A DNA stretch of 64,000 nt from Macrococcus sp. 19Msa1099 (lineage in GTDB: Bacteria; Bacillota; Bacilli; Staphylococcales; Staphylococcaceae): NCBI GenBank assembly GCA_019357535.2, contig CP079955.1, forward strand, positions 62,001 to 126,000. The letters are read 5' to 3'. Under the pieces are notes generated by a model, which was given only the letters and a program-made list of their open reading frames with translations, had not been told where the DNA came from and ran no database searches. Below, in pieces: positions 7,953 to 16,656 of this stretch. How positions within the stretch are numbered: the first letter of the stretch is position 1; every line of letters begins with the position of its first letter. A program made the position numbers and the translations under genes.

Positions 7953-9722
7953 ATGTATTATAGTAATGGAAACTATGAAGCATTTGCAAGTCCGAAAAAG
8001 CCAGAAGGGGTAGATAATAAGTCTGCATACTTAGTTGGTTCTGGTATAGCGTCATTAGCAGCAGCGAGTTTTTTAATACGAGACGGGCGAATGAAAGGTG
8101 AAAATATCCATATATTAGAAGAGCTTGATCTTCCTGGAGGAAGTTTGGATGGAATATTGAATCCTGAACGTGGCTATATAATGCGTGGCGGTCGTGAAAT
8201 GGAGAATCATTTTGAATGTTTATGGGATTTATTCCGTTCGGTGCCATCATTGGAAGTCGAAGATGCTTCTGTCCTTGATGAATTCTACTGGTTAAATAAA
8301 GAAGATCCAAACTATTCGAAGTGCCGCGTAATAGAAAATCGTGGACAACGCCTAGAATCAGATGGAAAAATGACTCTAACAAAAAAAGCGAATAAAGAAA
8401 TCGTCGAGCTTTGCTTAATGAAAGAAGAACAGCTGAATGATGTGAAGATATCTGATGTCTTCAGTAAAGACTTCTTAGACTCAAATTTCTGGATTTACTG
8501 GAAAACGATGTTTGCATTCGAACCTTGGCATTCTGCTATGGAGATGCGTCGATATTTAATGCGTTTTATCCATCATATTGGTGGACTTGCAGACTTTTCA
8601 GCTCTAAAATTTACGAAGTTCAATCAATTTGAATCACTTGTTATGCCTTTGATCGAGCATCTTAAAGCGAACAATGTAACATTTGAATATGGTGTAACCG
8701 TTAAGAATATACAAGTTGAATGTTCAAAAGAGTCAAAAGTTGCAAAGGCAATAGACATCGTGCGTAAAGGTAATGAAGAATCAATTCCTTTAACAGAAAA
8801 TGATTTAGTATTTGTAACAAATGGCAGCATCACTGAAAGTACTACTTATGGAGATAACGATACACCTGCCCCACCTACAACAAAACCTGGAGGTGCATGG
8901 CAATTATGGGAAAATTTAAGTGCACAATGTGATGAGTTCGGTAATCCGTCTAAATTCTATAAAGATTTACCAGAGAAAAGTTGGTTCGTTTCTGCTACAG
9001 CAACAACAAATAATAAAAAAGTTATAGATTATATTCAAAAAATTTGTAAACGTGATCCATTATCAGGCCGTACAGTAACTGGTGGTATCGTTACTGTAGA
9101 TGATTCAAAGTGGCAGTTAAGCTTTACGTTAAACCGACAACAGCAGTTTAAAAATCAACCGGATGATCAAGTGAGTGTGTGGATTTACGCACTTTATTCA
9201 GATGAACGTGGAGAACGTACGAATAAAACAATTGTTGAGTGTTCTGGTAAAGAAATTTGTGAAGAATGGCTTTATCATATGGGTGTTCCTGAAGAAGAAA
9301 TTTCAGCACTAGCAGCAGAATGTAATACAATTCCAAGCTATATGCCGTACATTACTGCTTACTTTATGCCACGTAAAGAAGGAGACCGTCCTTTAGTAGT
9401 ACCACATGGTTCAAAGAATATTGCATTTATAGGTAACTTTGCAGAAACAGAAAGAGATACCGTATTTACAACAGAATATTCAGTAAGAACTGCTATGGAA
9501 GCGGTGTATAAACTTCTAGAAGTAGACCGTGGAGTGCCTGAAGTATTCGCTTCAGTATACGATGTGAGAATTTTATTACATGCGTTATCTGTACTGAATG
9601 ATGGCAAGAAACTAGATGAAATTGATATGCCATTCTATGAAAGATTGGTAGAAAAACGCTTATTGAAGAAAGCATCTGGTACATTCATTGAAGAATTATT
9701 AGAAGAAGCTAAATTAATATAA
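7953..9722 (+). CDS. ohyA: Oleate hydratase
   Basis: A 589-residue FAD-dependent hydratase that adds water to the cis-9 double bond of unsaturated fatty acids, giving 10-hydroxy acids. This removes toxic host fatty acids. It starts [19 protein letters not shown], typical of the family, and has the FAD-binding [11 protein letters not shown] segment near residue 30, [12 protein letters not shown], and the [21 protein letters not shown] segment near 490-510. Length matches the staphylococcal enzyme. The ATG at 7953 follows GGAGTGG; an upstream in-frame ATG has no ribosome site. The adjacent TetR gene is the likely regulator. Confidence 0.95.
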   Translation: MYYSNGNYEAFASPKKPEGVDNKSAYLVGSGIASLAAASFLIRDGRMKGENIHILEELDLPGGSLDGILNPERGYIMRGGREMENHFECLWDLFRSVPSLEVEDASVLDEFYWLNKEDPNYSKCRVIENRGQRLESDGKMTLTKKANKEIVELCLMKEEQLNDVKISDVFSKDFLDSNFWIYWKTMFAFEPWHSAMEMRRYLMRFIHHIGGLADFSALKFTKFNQFESLVMPLIEHLKANNVTFEYGVTVKNIQVECSKESKVAKAIDIVRKGNEESIPLTENDLVFVTNGSITESTTYGDNDTPAPPTTKPGGAWQLWENLSAQCDEFGNPSKFYKDLPEKSWFVSATATTNNKKVIDYIQKICKRDPLSGRTVTGGIVTVDDSKWQLSFTLNRQQQFKNQPDDQVSVWIYALYSDERGERTNKTIVECSGKEICEEWLYHMGVPEEEISALAAECNTIPSYMPYITAYFMPRKEGDRPLVVPHGSKNIAFIGNFAETERDTVFTTEYSVRTAMEAVYKLLEVDRGVPEVFASVYDVRILLHALSVLNDGKKLDEIDMPFYERLVEKRLLKKASGTFIEELLEEAKLI

Positions 9723-9769
9723 TAGATTTTTATCGTTTGATATCTCTAGTGAAAACTGGTTTCATTACA

Positions 9770-9845
9770 GTGATTATAAAAATGGGTAAGCATCTATGAG
9801 GGTTTCCTTGGTATGTTTGCTATTGAGATCATAATATGAAACTCT
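9770..9845 (+). repeat. Diverged copy of the Trp-leader region sequence
   Basis: Positions 9787-9814 match 12316-12343 at 23 of 28 bases, and weaker similarity continues downstream. Read in the SIYEGFLG frame, most differences fall at third codon positions, hinting that both derive from a short coding sequence. Here the frame is broken upstream by a two-base loss. No tandem Trp codons are present. The segment sits between the oleate hydratase stop and its terminator. Confidence 0.45.
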
Positions 9846-9862
9846 GTATAACATCTTTTAAC

Positions 9863-9884
9863 GAGGCCTAAAGTAATAGGCCTC
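9863..9884 (+). terminator. Rho-independent terminator after oleate hydratase region
   Basis: GAGGCCTA at 9863-9870 and TAGGCCTC at 9877-9884 form a perfect 8-bp stem with a 6-base loop, followed by TATTTATTTTG. It would end transcripts from oleate hydratase. Confidence 0.7.
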
Positions 9885-9911
9885 TATTTATTTTGTTTGG
9901 AGAACGCACTT

Positions 9912-10510
9912 TCATATTCCTATAAGTTTATAAATAATCTGTTGTGAAATTTATAATCATTTGTTGCTATTTGAATATAATCAATACCTGAAATAGAAGA
10001 TATATTTCAATCGTATAGAATAGATGCCAATCTGTTCATTCAATCAATTGACGATGTATAGTTTACGAAGAAGAACGCAGATTATTTATTAGAAACTGTT
10101 AAAGTGCATGTTCAAGACTTTGAAATGCCGACACCAGCATAATTAAGTAAACTATTTAGTAAAATGAAGAAACAAAAAACTCTTGATATCAATGCGATTA
10201 TGCTGAAGAAACATCTTGCCTTGAATGTAATGATGTATCGACGAATAGAAAATATATTGTATATAAAAATAAAACGGATCAGTTTGAAGATATTTATAGT
10301 GAAATTTCAACGAATAAAGTGAAAGGGTTCTGTAATATATGTAATGCGGAATTAGACGTTGTGCTAGTTTTAAATAAAACGAAACATAATAAGAGTGATG
10401 AGACTTACACGAAGAAAGGGGATTGTATTTGTCACAATACTGTGAAGTGTAACCAAAACTTAGACAATGTAGAAGATTTTATGAATTTGTTGCGCGTACG
10501 AAATAATTAG
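9912..10510 (+). pseudogene. Broken FusB/FusC-type elongation factor G-binding protein
   Basis: FusB-type proteins bind EF-G and free it from fusidic acid-stalled ribosomes. The C-terminal zinc-binding domain is intact at 10319-10510: VKGFCNICNAEL, then YTKKGDCICHNTVKCNQNL, matching the four-Cys treble-clef domain of FusB/FusC. Upstream, fragments such as VQDFEMPTPA-stop, LSKLFSKMKKQK and TNRKYIVYKNKTDQ follow the order of the family's N-terminal helical domain but in shifted frames with stops. The gene has therefore lost function by several small mutations. Residual expression of the zinc domain alone has no supporting ribosome site. Confidence 0.8.
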
Positions 10511-10639
10511 CTAATTAAAAATGGTTGAATTTATAGTCGGAGTACATAATGTATGCTTCGGTTATTGTTTGTCTTTGTTGTAGAGATTGAGGAGTTGTTC
10601 ATTTTGTTTAATATTCTCATCTTTATTTCCGATTGTCTT

Positions 10640-10825
10640 ATAAATATCCATGAATACCAGGTGAATTTAAGATAGGTTACATTAAAGGCGCAAAGAATGT
10701 GCCACTAAATTACATTGAGAATTACAAAGGCACAGAAAATATATATGATTTACCAATCAGGTATGAGAGGTAAGCGTGCAGTAACAAGGAGTAGATGTAA
10801 TTAACGTAAGAGGTGGGCAAGTATC
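10640..10825 (+). pseudogene. Degenerate rhodanese-like gene
   Basis: Fragments match the C-terminal two thirds of a rhodanese domain: PGEFKIGYIKGAKNVPLNY, then IENYKGTEN, then GVDVINVRGG in another frame. The segment that should carry the catalytic Cys loop (normally CxxGxR) reads through a frameshift near IRYER, so no active enzyme is possible. No start codon or intact N-terminus is seen. It lies directly after the FusB-type relic; together they mark about 900 bases of decaying sequence. Between them, at 10511-10639, I see only a weak hairpin. Confidence 0.7.
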
Positions 10826-10909
10826 TTTATTTTTGAGTATTTTAATTTACTATTAAATAGTTTAGTGTTAAATTATTTAATAATAAATTAATGATATAGA
10901 GGTGTATAT

Positions 10910-11347
10910 ATGGAAGAATCTAACTTCTTCAGACTTGTTCATGATGGGAATCAACTTAGCTATAAGATGATATCGTTATTTTTAAAGCACTTTGACCATA
11001 AACTTAACATTTCCCAAGTAATATTACTCGAATATATTAAGCGAAATGGTCATGCAAAGCCTTCAGACATTGCAAAAGCATTAGGTTTTACATATGGTGC
11101 AATTACGACAATGACAAACAAGCTTGTAGAAATGGAATATGTCGTGCGTATTAATCATTCAGGTGACAGACGTGTCGTAATGCTCAATATAACTGAAACA
11201 GGTTTGAAAGTGTTGGAAGAAGCAGAAAGTGTTGGAAAGCAAGTACGTAATGCAGTATATGATATATTATCTGAAGAAGAACTTAAACAAATGAAACAGA
11301 TTCAGGAAAAATTATTAAATCATGTAGCATCAATCAAAACATTGTAA
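10910..11347 (+). CDS. MarR family transcriptional regulator
   Basis: A 145-residue MarR-type winged-helix regulator. The recognition region AKPSDIAKALGFTYGAITTM and the wing with the conserved DRR (NHSGDRRVVMLNIT, about residues 83-96) are clear. No redox-type cysteine is present, so a small-molecule ligand is more likely than an oxidant. A GAGGTG ribosome site precedes the ATG. The dehydrogenase gene follows after 12 bases, so this regulator probably controls its own operon. The AT-rich upstream region has only imperfect inverted repeats. Confidence 0.88.
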   Translation: MEESNFFRLVHDGNQLSYKMISLFLKHFDHKLNISQVILLEYIKRNGHAKPSDIAKALGFTYGAITTMTNKLVEMEYVVRINHSGDRRVVMLNITETGLKVLEEAESVGKQVRNAVYDILSEEELKQMKQIQEKLLNHVASIKTL

Positions 11348-11359
11348 GGAGGAAATAAA

Positions 11360-12097
11360 ATGGAACGTTTAAAAGACAAAGTAATTATTATTACGGGTGC
11401 AGCTCAGGGTATGGGGAAAGTGCATGCAGAGCGTGCAATTGCAGAAGGCGCTAAAGTAGTGATTACAGATATAAATGAGGAAAAGGGGCAAGCTGTAGCA
11501 GTGACATTAGGCTCAGATGCATTGTTTATCAAACATAATGTTGTAAGTGAATCAGATTGGGAAAATGTTGTACAGACGACACTTGAATATTGGGGTAAGA
11601 TTGATGTGCTTGTTAATAATGCTGGTATTACATATAATATGAAAATTGAAGAAATTACTTTAGATGACTATATGAAGATTGTAAATATTAATCAAGTTTC
11701 TGTGTTCTTAGGTATTAAGTCAGTAACCGCAACTATGAAAGCTCAAAATTCAGGTGCGATTATTAATATATCATCTATGAATGGTCTTGCCGGCGGCGCA
11801 ATTGGATATACAGATACGAAGTTTGCGGTAAGAGGTATGACAAAGGCAGCAGCAAGAGAATTATCACCGTTTAATATTACAGTAAACTCTGTGCACCCTG
11901 GTGTTATTCATACACCGATGCTTGAACAACCTGGCGTAAAAGAAGCGGTGGATAAATTTAAACAAATGATTCCAATGCGTCGTGTAGCGCAAGCTGAAGA
12001 AGTTTCAAATATGATCATATTCTTGGCATCAGATGAAGCAAGATATTCAACAGGCTCAGAATTTGTCATTGACGGTGGTGTAACAGCCACTGTTTAG
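11360..12097 (+). CDS. Short-chain dehydrogenase/reductase
   Basis: A 245-residue classical SDR. The cofactor motif is TGAAQGMG (about residues 12-19), followed by NNAG, a catalytic Ser in NISSMNG and the YTDTK active-site Tyr and Lys (about 151-155). The acidic VITDINEE after the second strand suggests NAD(H). The C-terminus DGGVTA is typical of 3-oxoacyl-ACP reductase, hydroxysteroid and sugar dehydrogenase types; the substrate cannot be told. AAGGAGG lies before the ATG. It is the second gene of a MarR-led operon, suggesting a detoxifying or catabolic role. Confidence 0.88.
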   Translation: MERLKDKVIIITGAAQGMGKVHAERAIAEGAKVVITDINEEKGQAVAVTLGSDALFIKHNVVSESDWENVVQTTLEYWGKIDVLVNNAGITYNMKIEEITLDDYMKIVNINQVSVFLGIKSVTATMKAQNSGAIINISSMNGLAGGAIGYTDTKFAVRGMTKAAARELSPFNITVNSVHPGVIHTPMLEQPGVKEAVDKFKQMIPMRRVAQAEEVSNMIIFLASDEARYSTGSEFVIDGGVTATV

Positions 12098-12185
12098 AAG
12101 AAATTTTGATAAAATTGTTTGATTTACTTCCATCTCAGGTGGCTAACTTGATTATAAATATCGCACAGAATTTTCAGAAAATAAA

Positions 12186-12214
12186 TTGACATAAAAAATG
12201 AAATCTGATAATAT
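12186..12214 (+). promoter_or_regulatory. Strong sigma-A promoter for the leader and NSS transporter
   Basis: TTGACA at 12186-12191, a 17-base spacer and TAATAT at 12209-12214, with a TGA just before it as an extended -10. Transcription should start near 12221, giving a leader of about 220 bases before the transporter start. Confidence 0.75.
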
Positions 12215-12246
12215 TAAATCAATTCAACGCTAAAGGAGTTAGTATT

Positions 12247-12294
12247 ATGACAAACACAAAGCTACAGTTAAATAATTGGTGGCAGCTGTCCTGA
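12247..12294 (+). CDS. Leader peptide with tandem Trp codons
   Basis: A 15-codon reading frame, MTNTKLQLNNWWQLS, begins with ATG and is preceded by AAAGGAG with eight bases spacing. Two adjacent TGG codons lie at 12277-12282 near its end, and the stop TGA overlaps the first arm of the downstream hairpin series. This is the layout of a ribosome-sensing leader, as in trp operon leaders or TnaC. It is found 26 bases after a predicted transcription start. The peptide itself need not have a function. Confidence 0.6.
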   Translation: MTNTKLQLNNWWQLS

Positions 12295-12413
12295 TACTTA
12301 TAACCGTCATAGGTATAAGTATCTATGACGGCTTCCTTAGCATTCGCTTAAGAGGCCGATGTATGAGCGGTCTCTATACTTAAGAGATCGTGTGTACACA
12401 CGGTCTCTTTTTT
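12293..12413 (+). promoter_or_regulatory. Attenuator-like series of exclusive hairpins ending in a terminator
   Basis: Arms pair in a chain. Arm 12293-12302 pairs perfectly with 12314-12323, while 12304-12312 pairs perfectly with 12323-12331; the two helices interleave and exclude each other. Further on, AGAGGCCG (12351-12358) can pair with CGGTCTCT (12368-12375), which can instead pair with AGAGATCG (12383-12390), which in turn forms a terminator stem with 12397-12408 followed by six T. This gives the classic 1:2, 2:3 and 3:4 alternatives. Which state stalls or frees RNA polymerase cannot be decided without energy calculation. Confidence 0.6.
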
Positions 12414-12443
12414 ATTTTTATATTTATTTTAGGAGGGATTTAT

Positions 12444-13781
12444 ATGGAGAGGCAATCAGGTTTCACATCAAAATTAGGTTTTATACTAGCAAGTGCAGGT
12501 TCAGCGATAGGGTTGGGGGCGATGTGGAAATTCCCTTATGTGATGGCTGATAATGGAGGAGCAGCATTCCTTATTTTGTTTATCATTTTCACTTTATTTA
12601 TTGGATTACCAATATTAATGAGTGAATTTGTGATGGGCGTCGCTGGGGAGACTTATAGTACACGAGCATTTAGTAAGTTATCTGGTAAGAAGAAGTATGA
12701 TTTAATCGGCTATCTTGGTAATATCGGGGTATTTTTATTAATGAGTTTTTACAGCGTTATCGGCGGCTTCATCTTAATATATATTATTCGTACGATAAAA
12801 GTGATTTTTACTGGAGATGCGACCAAAGATTATACAGTGTTATTTGGTAGTATCATATCAAATCCATTGAATACAATTGCAGGGGTTATTTTGTTCCTGG
12901 CATTAACGGGCATTATTGTTATTAAAGGGGTGCAAAATGGTATTGAACGTGTCTCTAAGTTTATGATGCCGATGTTATTTGTAATGTTTCTCATTATGAT
13001 CATTCGATCAATAACATTACCAAATGCGATGGAAGGTGTATCATTCTTTTTAAATCCAGACTTTAATAAACTAGATCAAGAAGCCGTTTTATTTGCGTTA
13101 GGACAATCGTTCTTCTCTTTATCTGTAGGGTTTGGGGGGATGTTGACTTATGCTTCTTATATGAAAAAAGGAACTGATCTTGTGCAAGCAGGAGGATATA
13201 TTGTATTACTTAACATTTTAGTAACGTTATTAGCGGGATTGGCGATATTTCCAGCCACGGCATCTTTGGGCATAGATAATGCACAAGGCCCAGGTTTACT
13301 CTTTATCGTGTTACCTTATGTCTTTAATCAGCTACCATTTGGTTCGATGTTCTATTTAATTTTTTTATTGCTATTTTTCTTTGCAACAATTACGTCATCC
13401 ATCAATCTTGTAGAAATCAATGTTTCAAATATGACAAAGAATGATAATACGAAACGTCTGAAGTCTGTTCTTGTGATTATTTTAGGTATCTTCATTGTAA
13501 GTATTCCATGCGCACTATCATTTGGACCGATAAGTGACATGAAGTTCCTAAAAGGAACATTCTTTGATAATATGGACTTCCTTGTATCCAATATCATGTT
13601 ACCAATTGGTGTATTATGCTATACGTTGTTCTCAGGTTACGTATTAGATAAAAAGATAATGAAAGCATACTTCGTCCAGAAGCCATATCAGAATAAACTG
13701 TTTAATGTATGGATCATATTACTGCGATATGTTATTCCACTGGTCATATTATTGGTGATTATCAATCAATTGGTGCAGTAA
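12444..13781 (+). CDS. NSS family sodium-dependent amino acid transporter
   Basis: A 445-residue membrane protein of the neurotransmitter:sodium symporter family, predicted to import an amino acid with sodium. The first helix carries the hallmark ASAGSAIGLGAMWKFPYV (about residues 16-33), holding the unwound ion-binding turn, followed by NGGAAFL. About eleven to twelve helices are visible, as in LeuT-like proteins. The ATG at 12444 follows AGGAGGG; the longer upstream frame would run through the terminator. Tryptophan is the inferred substrate only because of the two Trp codons in the leader peptide. Confidence 0.9.
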   Translation: MERQSGFTSKLGFILASAGSAIGLGAMWKFPYVMADNGGAAFLILFIIFTLFIGLPILMSEFVMGVAGETYSTRAFSKLSGKKKYDLIGYLGNIGVFLLMSFYSVIGGFILIYIIRTIKVIFTGDATKDYTVLFGSIISNPLNTIAGVILFLALTGIIVIKGVQNGIERVSKFMMPMLFVMFLIMIIRSITLPNAMEGVSFFLNPDFNKLDQEAVLFALGQSFFSLSVGFGGMLTYASYMKKGTDLVQAGGYIVLLNILVTLLAGLAIFPATASLGIDNAQGPGLLFIVLPYVFNQLPFGSMFYLIFLLLFFFATITSSINLVEINVSNMTKNDNTKRLKSVLVIILGIFIVSIPCALSFGPISDMKFLKGTFFDNMDFLVSNIMLPIGVLCYTLFSGYVLDKKIMKAYFVQKPYQNKLFNVWIILLRYVIPLVILLVIINQLVQ

Positions 13782-13893
13782 ATGCTTAGCCATTTCTTTA
13801 TGTAAGTTGAACGATGATATAACGTTTCGTTTCTTCTTGGCACGACCGCTAGACATAAGGTAACCAGCTTCTTAAATAGTTTTTTATTGGTTT

Positions 13894-13926
13894 ATTCTCT
13901 GAAATTTCATTTCAGAGAATATTTTT
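13894..13926 (+). terminator. Rho-independent terminator after NSS transporter
   Basis: ATTCTCTGAAAT at 13894-13905 pairs perfectly with 13909-13920 over a three-base loop and is followed by ATTTTTG. It ends the transporter transcript. Confidence 0.75.
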
Positions 13927-14021
13927 GTGCATTATTTTGCTTAATATTAGTATTCCTTAATGTTTTGAATGCATTAAATAGGGAATTGTCAAATGTATAA
14001 AAACTTATAGGGGGAACGATA

Positions 14022-16022
14022 ATGACTAATAAAAAAGATGAGCAATTAGAAGCATTTCGTAGAGACCACTCAGAAGATACTGCACTTACGACAAACCAAG
14101 GATTAAAGATGGCAGAAGATGAATTCTCGCTTAAAGCTGGAGAACGTGGACCAACCTTATTAGAGGACTTCCATTTCAGAGAAAAAATGACGCATTTTGA
14201 CCATGAAAGAATTCCTGAAAGAATTGTACATGCTCGTGGCTATGGTGCACATGGAGAATTTGAAGTATATGAAGATTTAAGTAATTATACTAAAGCGAAA
14301 TTTTTAACAGATACATCTAAAAAGACACCTGTATTTGTACGTTTTTCGACAGTGCAAGGTTCTAAAGGATCAAATGATACAGTACGTGATGCACGCGGAT
14401 TTGCGACTAAATTCTATACTGAAGAAGGGAATTATGATTTAGTAGGTAACAATATTCCTGTATTCTTTATTCAGGATGCAATCAAATTCCCGGACTTAGT
14501 ACACGCAATAAAACCAGAACCACATAATGAAATTCCTCAAGGTGGAACAGCTCACGACACGTTTTGGGATTTCTTTGCACAAAACCCCGAGTCAACACAT
14601 ATGACGATGTGGACGATGAGTGATAGAGGCCTTCCGAAGAGCTTCCGTACAATGGAAGGGTTCGGTGTGCATACATTCCGTTTAATCAATAAAGAAGAAA
14701 AGTCACACTTTGTGAAATTTCATTGGAAACCTCTACTCGGCACACATTCTTTAGTATGGGATGAAGCGCAAATTATCGCGGGGAAAAACTCTGACTTTAA
14801 CCGTGAAGATTTATATGAATCAATCGAAAAAGGTGACTATCCAGAATGGGAATTAGGACTACAAATTATTTCAGAAGAAGATGAATTTAAGTTTGATTTC
14901 GATATATTAGATCCAACGAAATTATGGCCAGAAGAAGAAGTGCCAGTTAAACGTGTGGGTAAAATGACTTTAAATCGCAATGTAGATAATGTCTTTGCAG
15001 AAACAGAGCAAGTTGCATTCCATCCAGGACATCTTGTACCGGGAATTGACTTTAGTAACGATCCATTATTACAAGGGCGATTATTCTCATATACTGATAC
15101 ACAGTTATCTCGTTTAGGTGGACCAAACTTCCACCAAATTCCTATCAACAGACCTGTATGCCCATTTGCGAATAATCAACGTGATGGTATGCACCAATCA
15201 TTTGTGCATAAAGGACAAACATCCTACCATAAGAATGCAATCAATAATAATAATCCCCATACGACACCCGTTGAAGAAGGTGGATTTGAATCTTACCATG
15301 AGAAGATTGATGCACATAAAGTGCGTGCCAGAAGTGAAAGTTTTAAAGATCACTACTCACAAGCAAAGTTATACTATAATAGCTTAACGCAGCCTGAAAA
15401 AGAGCATCTAAGAGATGGATTTGCTTTTGAATTAGGTAAATGTAAGCATGATTTCGTTAAAGAAAATGCAATTGCTAATATTAATAAAGTAGATAAAGAC
15501 TTAGCGACTCAAATTGCAGATAAAATTGGCGTTCAAGCCCCTACAACAGATGAAGAAGTGAAATCAGATAAGAAATCACCGGCACTTAGCATGGAAAACA
15601 CAATTAAGAAGTTAGACACATTATCTGTCGCTATTATAGTTACTGCAAGTTCAAAAGAAGCAGAGATTAAAGACATCGTGCAAAACTTAAGCGATAACAA
15701 GGTTAATTTTAAACTTGTTGCTGAGAAAGCAATGACAATTGGAGCATTTAAAGTATCTGAGACATTTGATACAGTGCACTCTACATTCTTTGACGGTATT
15801 ATCGTACTGGATGCAAAAGTACCCCTCTTGCCACCAGCGAAAGACTATATTGAAGCAGCAAATCGCCACTTTAAGACAATTGGTTTTAGTAAACAAGCTG
15901 AAGCAGCAATCGATGCAACATCTGTGAAAAAAGATGAGCCAGGTATCATTGAAATTGATGCCTCTGCAAACAATTATCTTGATGCATTAGTAAAACAAAG
16001 ACATTGGGATAGACAACCATAA
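14022..16022 (+). CDS. katE: Large-subunit haem catalase
   Basis: A 666-residue monofunctional catalase that converts hydrogen peroxide to water and oxygen. The catalytic His lies in IVHARGYGAHG (about H70), the catalytic Asn in VGNNIPVFFI (143-144) and the haem-ligand Tyr in RLFSYTDTQLSRL. Beyond about residue 520 there is an extra flavodoxin-like domain (LSVAIIVTASSKEAEIKDIV), which marks the large clade-2 catalases (HPII/KatE type). GGGGGAACG precedes the ATG. It is monocistronic. I see no clear PerR box upstream. The gene symbol follows the family, not a proven orthologue. Confidence 0.93.
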   Translation: MTNKKDEQLEAFRRDHSEDTALTTNQGLKMAEDEFSLKAGERGPTLLEDFHFREKMTHFDHERIPERIVHARGYGAHGEFEVYEDLSNYTKAKFLTDTSKKTPVFVRFSTVQGSKGSNDTVRDARGFATKFYTEEGNYDLVGNNIPVFFIQDAIKFPDLVHAIKPEPHNEIPQGGTAHDTFWDFFAQNPESTHMTMWTMSDRGLPKSFRTMEGFGVHTFRLINKEEKSHFVKFHWKPLLGTHSLVWDEAQIIAGKNSDFNREDLYESIEKGDYPEWELGLQIISEEDEFKFDFDILDPTKLWPEEEVPVKRVGKMTLNRNVDNVFAETEQVAFHPGHLVPGIDFSNDPLLQGRLFSYTDTQLSRLGGPNFHQIPINRPVCPFANNQRDGMHQSFVHKGQTSYHKNAINNNNPHTTPVEEGGFESYHEKIDAHKVRARSESFKDHYSQAKLYYNSLTQPEKEHLRDGFAFELGKCKHDFVKENAIANINKVDKDLATQIADKIGVQAPTTDEEVKSDKKSPALSMENTIKKLDTLSVAIIVTASSKEAEIKDIVQNLSDNKVNFKLVAEKAMTIGAFKVSETFDTVHSTFFDGIIVLDAKVPLLPPAKDYIEAANRHFKTIGFSKQAEAAIDATSVKKDEPGIIEIDASANNYLDALVKQRHWDRQP

Positions 16023-16025
16023 ATT

Positions 16026-16050
16026 AAAGACCTCTACGTGAGGTCTTTTT
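16026..16050 (+). terminator. Rho-independent terminator after catalase
   Basis: AAAGACCTC at 16026-16034 and its complement at 16040-16048 form a 9-bp stem with a 5-base loop and a T run, three bases after the catalase stop. Confidence 0.8.
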
Positions 16051-16062
16051 AATTTTGAATTT

Positions 16063-16093
16063 AAAAAACACAGTAGAGCAATCTACTGTGTTT
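16063..16093 (-). terminator. Rho-independent terminator for the leftward stress-protein gene
   Basis: AAACACAGTAGA at 16066-16077 pairs with 16082-16093 over a 4-base loop. The A run at 16063-16068 becomes a T tract on the minus strand, so this ends the gene starting at 16581. Confidence 0.75.
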
Positions 16094-16098
16094 ACATA

Positions 16099-16581
16099 TT
16101 ATTTAAGATTAAGTGATTCATTCAATGAACTGTTTTCTCTACTACCTTTTTCTTTGGAAAAAAGTGATTTAATGCCTTCAACAACAGTTTTCACTGATTC
16201 ATCTGTTGCCCAGTATTCAGCAGTTTCTGGAACTACTTTGATAAGCACGACATTTGGATCTTCAGGATTTGTTTTTAAGAAAGCTTCTATTCCTTTACTC
16301 CAGTATTCTTTAATCTTGTCGTTGTCATTTACGATAAAGGCATTTCCTGAGATTGATACATATCCTTTATTAGCGAATGATAAGTTCACACGATTATCTT
16401 GCTCAATTTCTTCAGTTTTTTCAGTGCGTGTTGACATAAACCAAATATCCCCATTCGCATCTACATCTTGATAACTCATTGGTCGTGAAACGAGTTTATT
16501 ATCTTGAATGGTTGTCATCATTGCAATATCATTCTTTTCAATCAGTTCAAATAACTTATCATAGATTTCTTTTTGATTCAT
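16099..16581 (-). CDS. Pyridoxamine 5'-phosphate oxidase-fold protein (general stress protein 26-like)
   Basis: A 160-residue split-barrel flavin-binding fold protein similar to general stress protein 26. The N-terminal MMTTIQDNKLVSRPMS and the DIWFMSTRTEKTEEI strand are characteristic, and YVSISGNAFIV forms the next strand. Such proteins usually bind FMN or F420-like cofactors, but their reaction is unknown. The C-terminal tail is rich in Ser, Asn and Lys and is variable. The ATG at 16581 follows GGAGGCGA; the longer upstream frame is not needed. Confidence 0.83.
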   Translation of the reverse strand: MNQKEIYDKLFELIEKNDIAMMTTIQDNKLVSRPMSYQDVDANGDIWFMSTRTEKTEEIEQDNRVNLSFANKGYVSISGNAFIVNDNDKIKEYWSKGIEAFLKTNPEDPNVVLIKVVPETAEYWATDESVKTVVEGIKSLFSKEKGSRENSSLNESLNLK

Positions 16582-16656
16582 ATTATCGCCTCCATTATCT
16601 TTATATATTATAATTACCCTTAAGATTAGTACTTTATGCATAGAAAGAGGTTAAAT

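Noticed and set aside
9912-10825. Insertion sequence or phage remnant in the gene-poor stretch
   Set aside because: No terminal repeats, transposase or integrase fragments were seen; the stretch resolves into FusB-like and rhodanese-like relics.
12247-12413. T-box riboswitch for tryptophan
   Set aside because: No AGGGTGGNACCGCG T-box sequence and no specifier-loop layout was seen; a leader peptide explains the Trp codons better.
12359-12550. Open frame across the attenuator and transporter start
   Set aside because: It runs out of frame through the terminator and into the transporter and has no ribosome site.
13930-14000. PerR box before catalase
   Set aside because: Only weak resemblance to the 15-base palindrome, unlike the clean one before ahpC.
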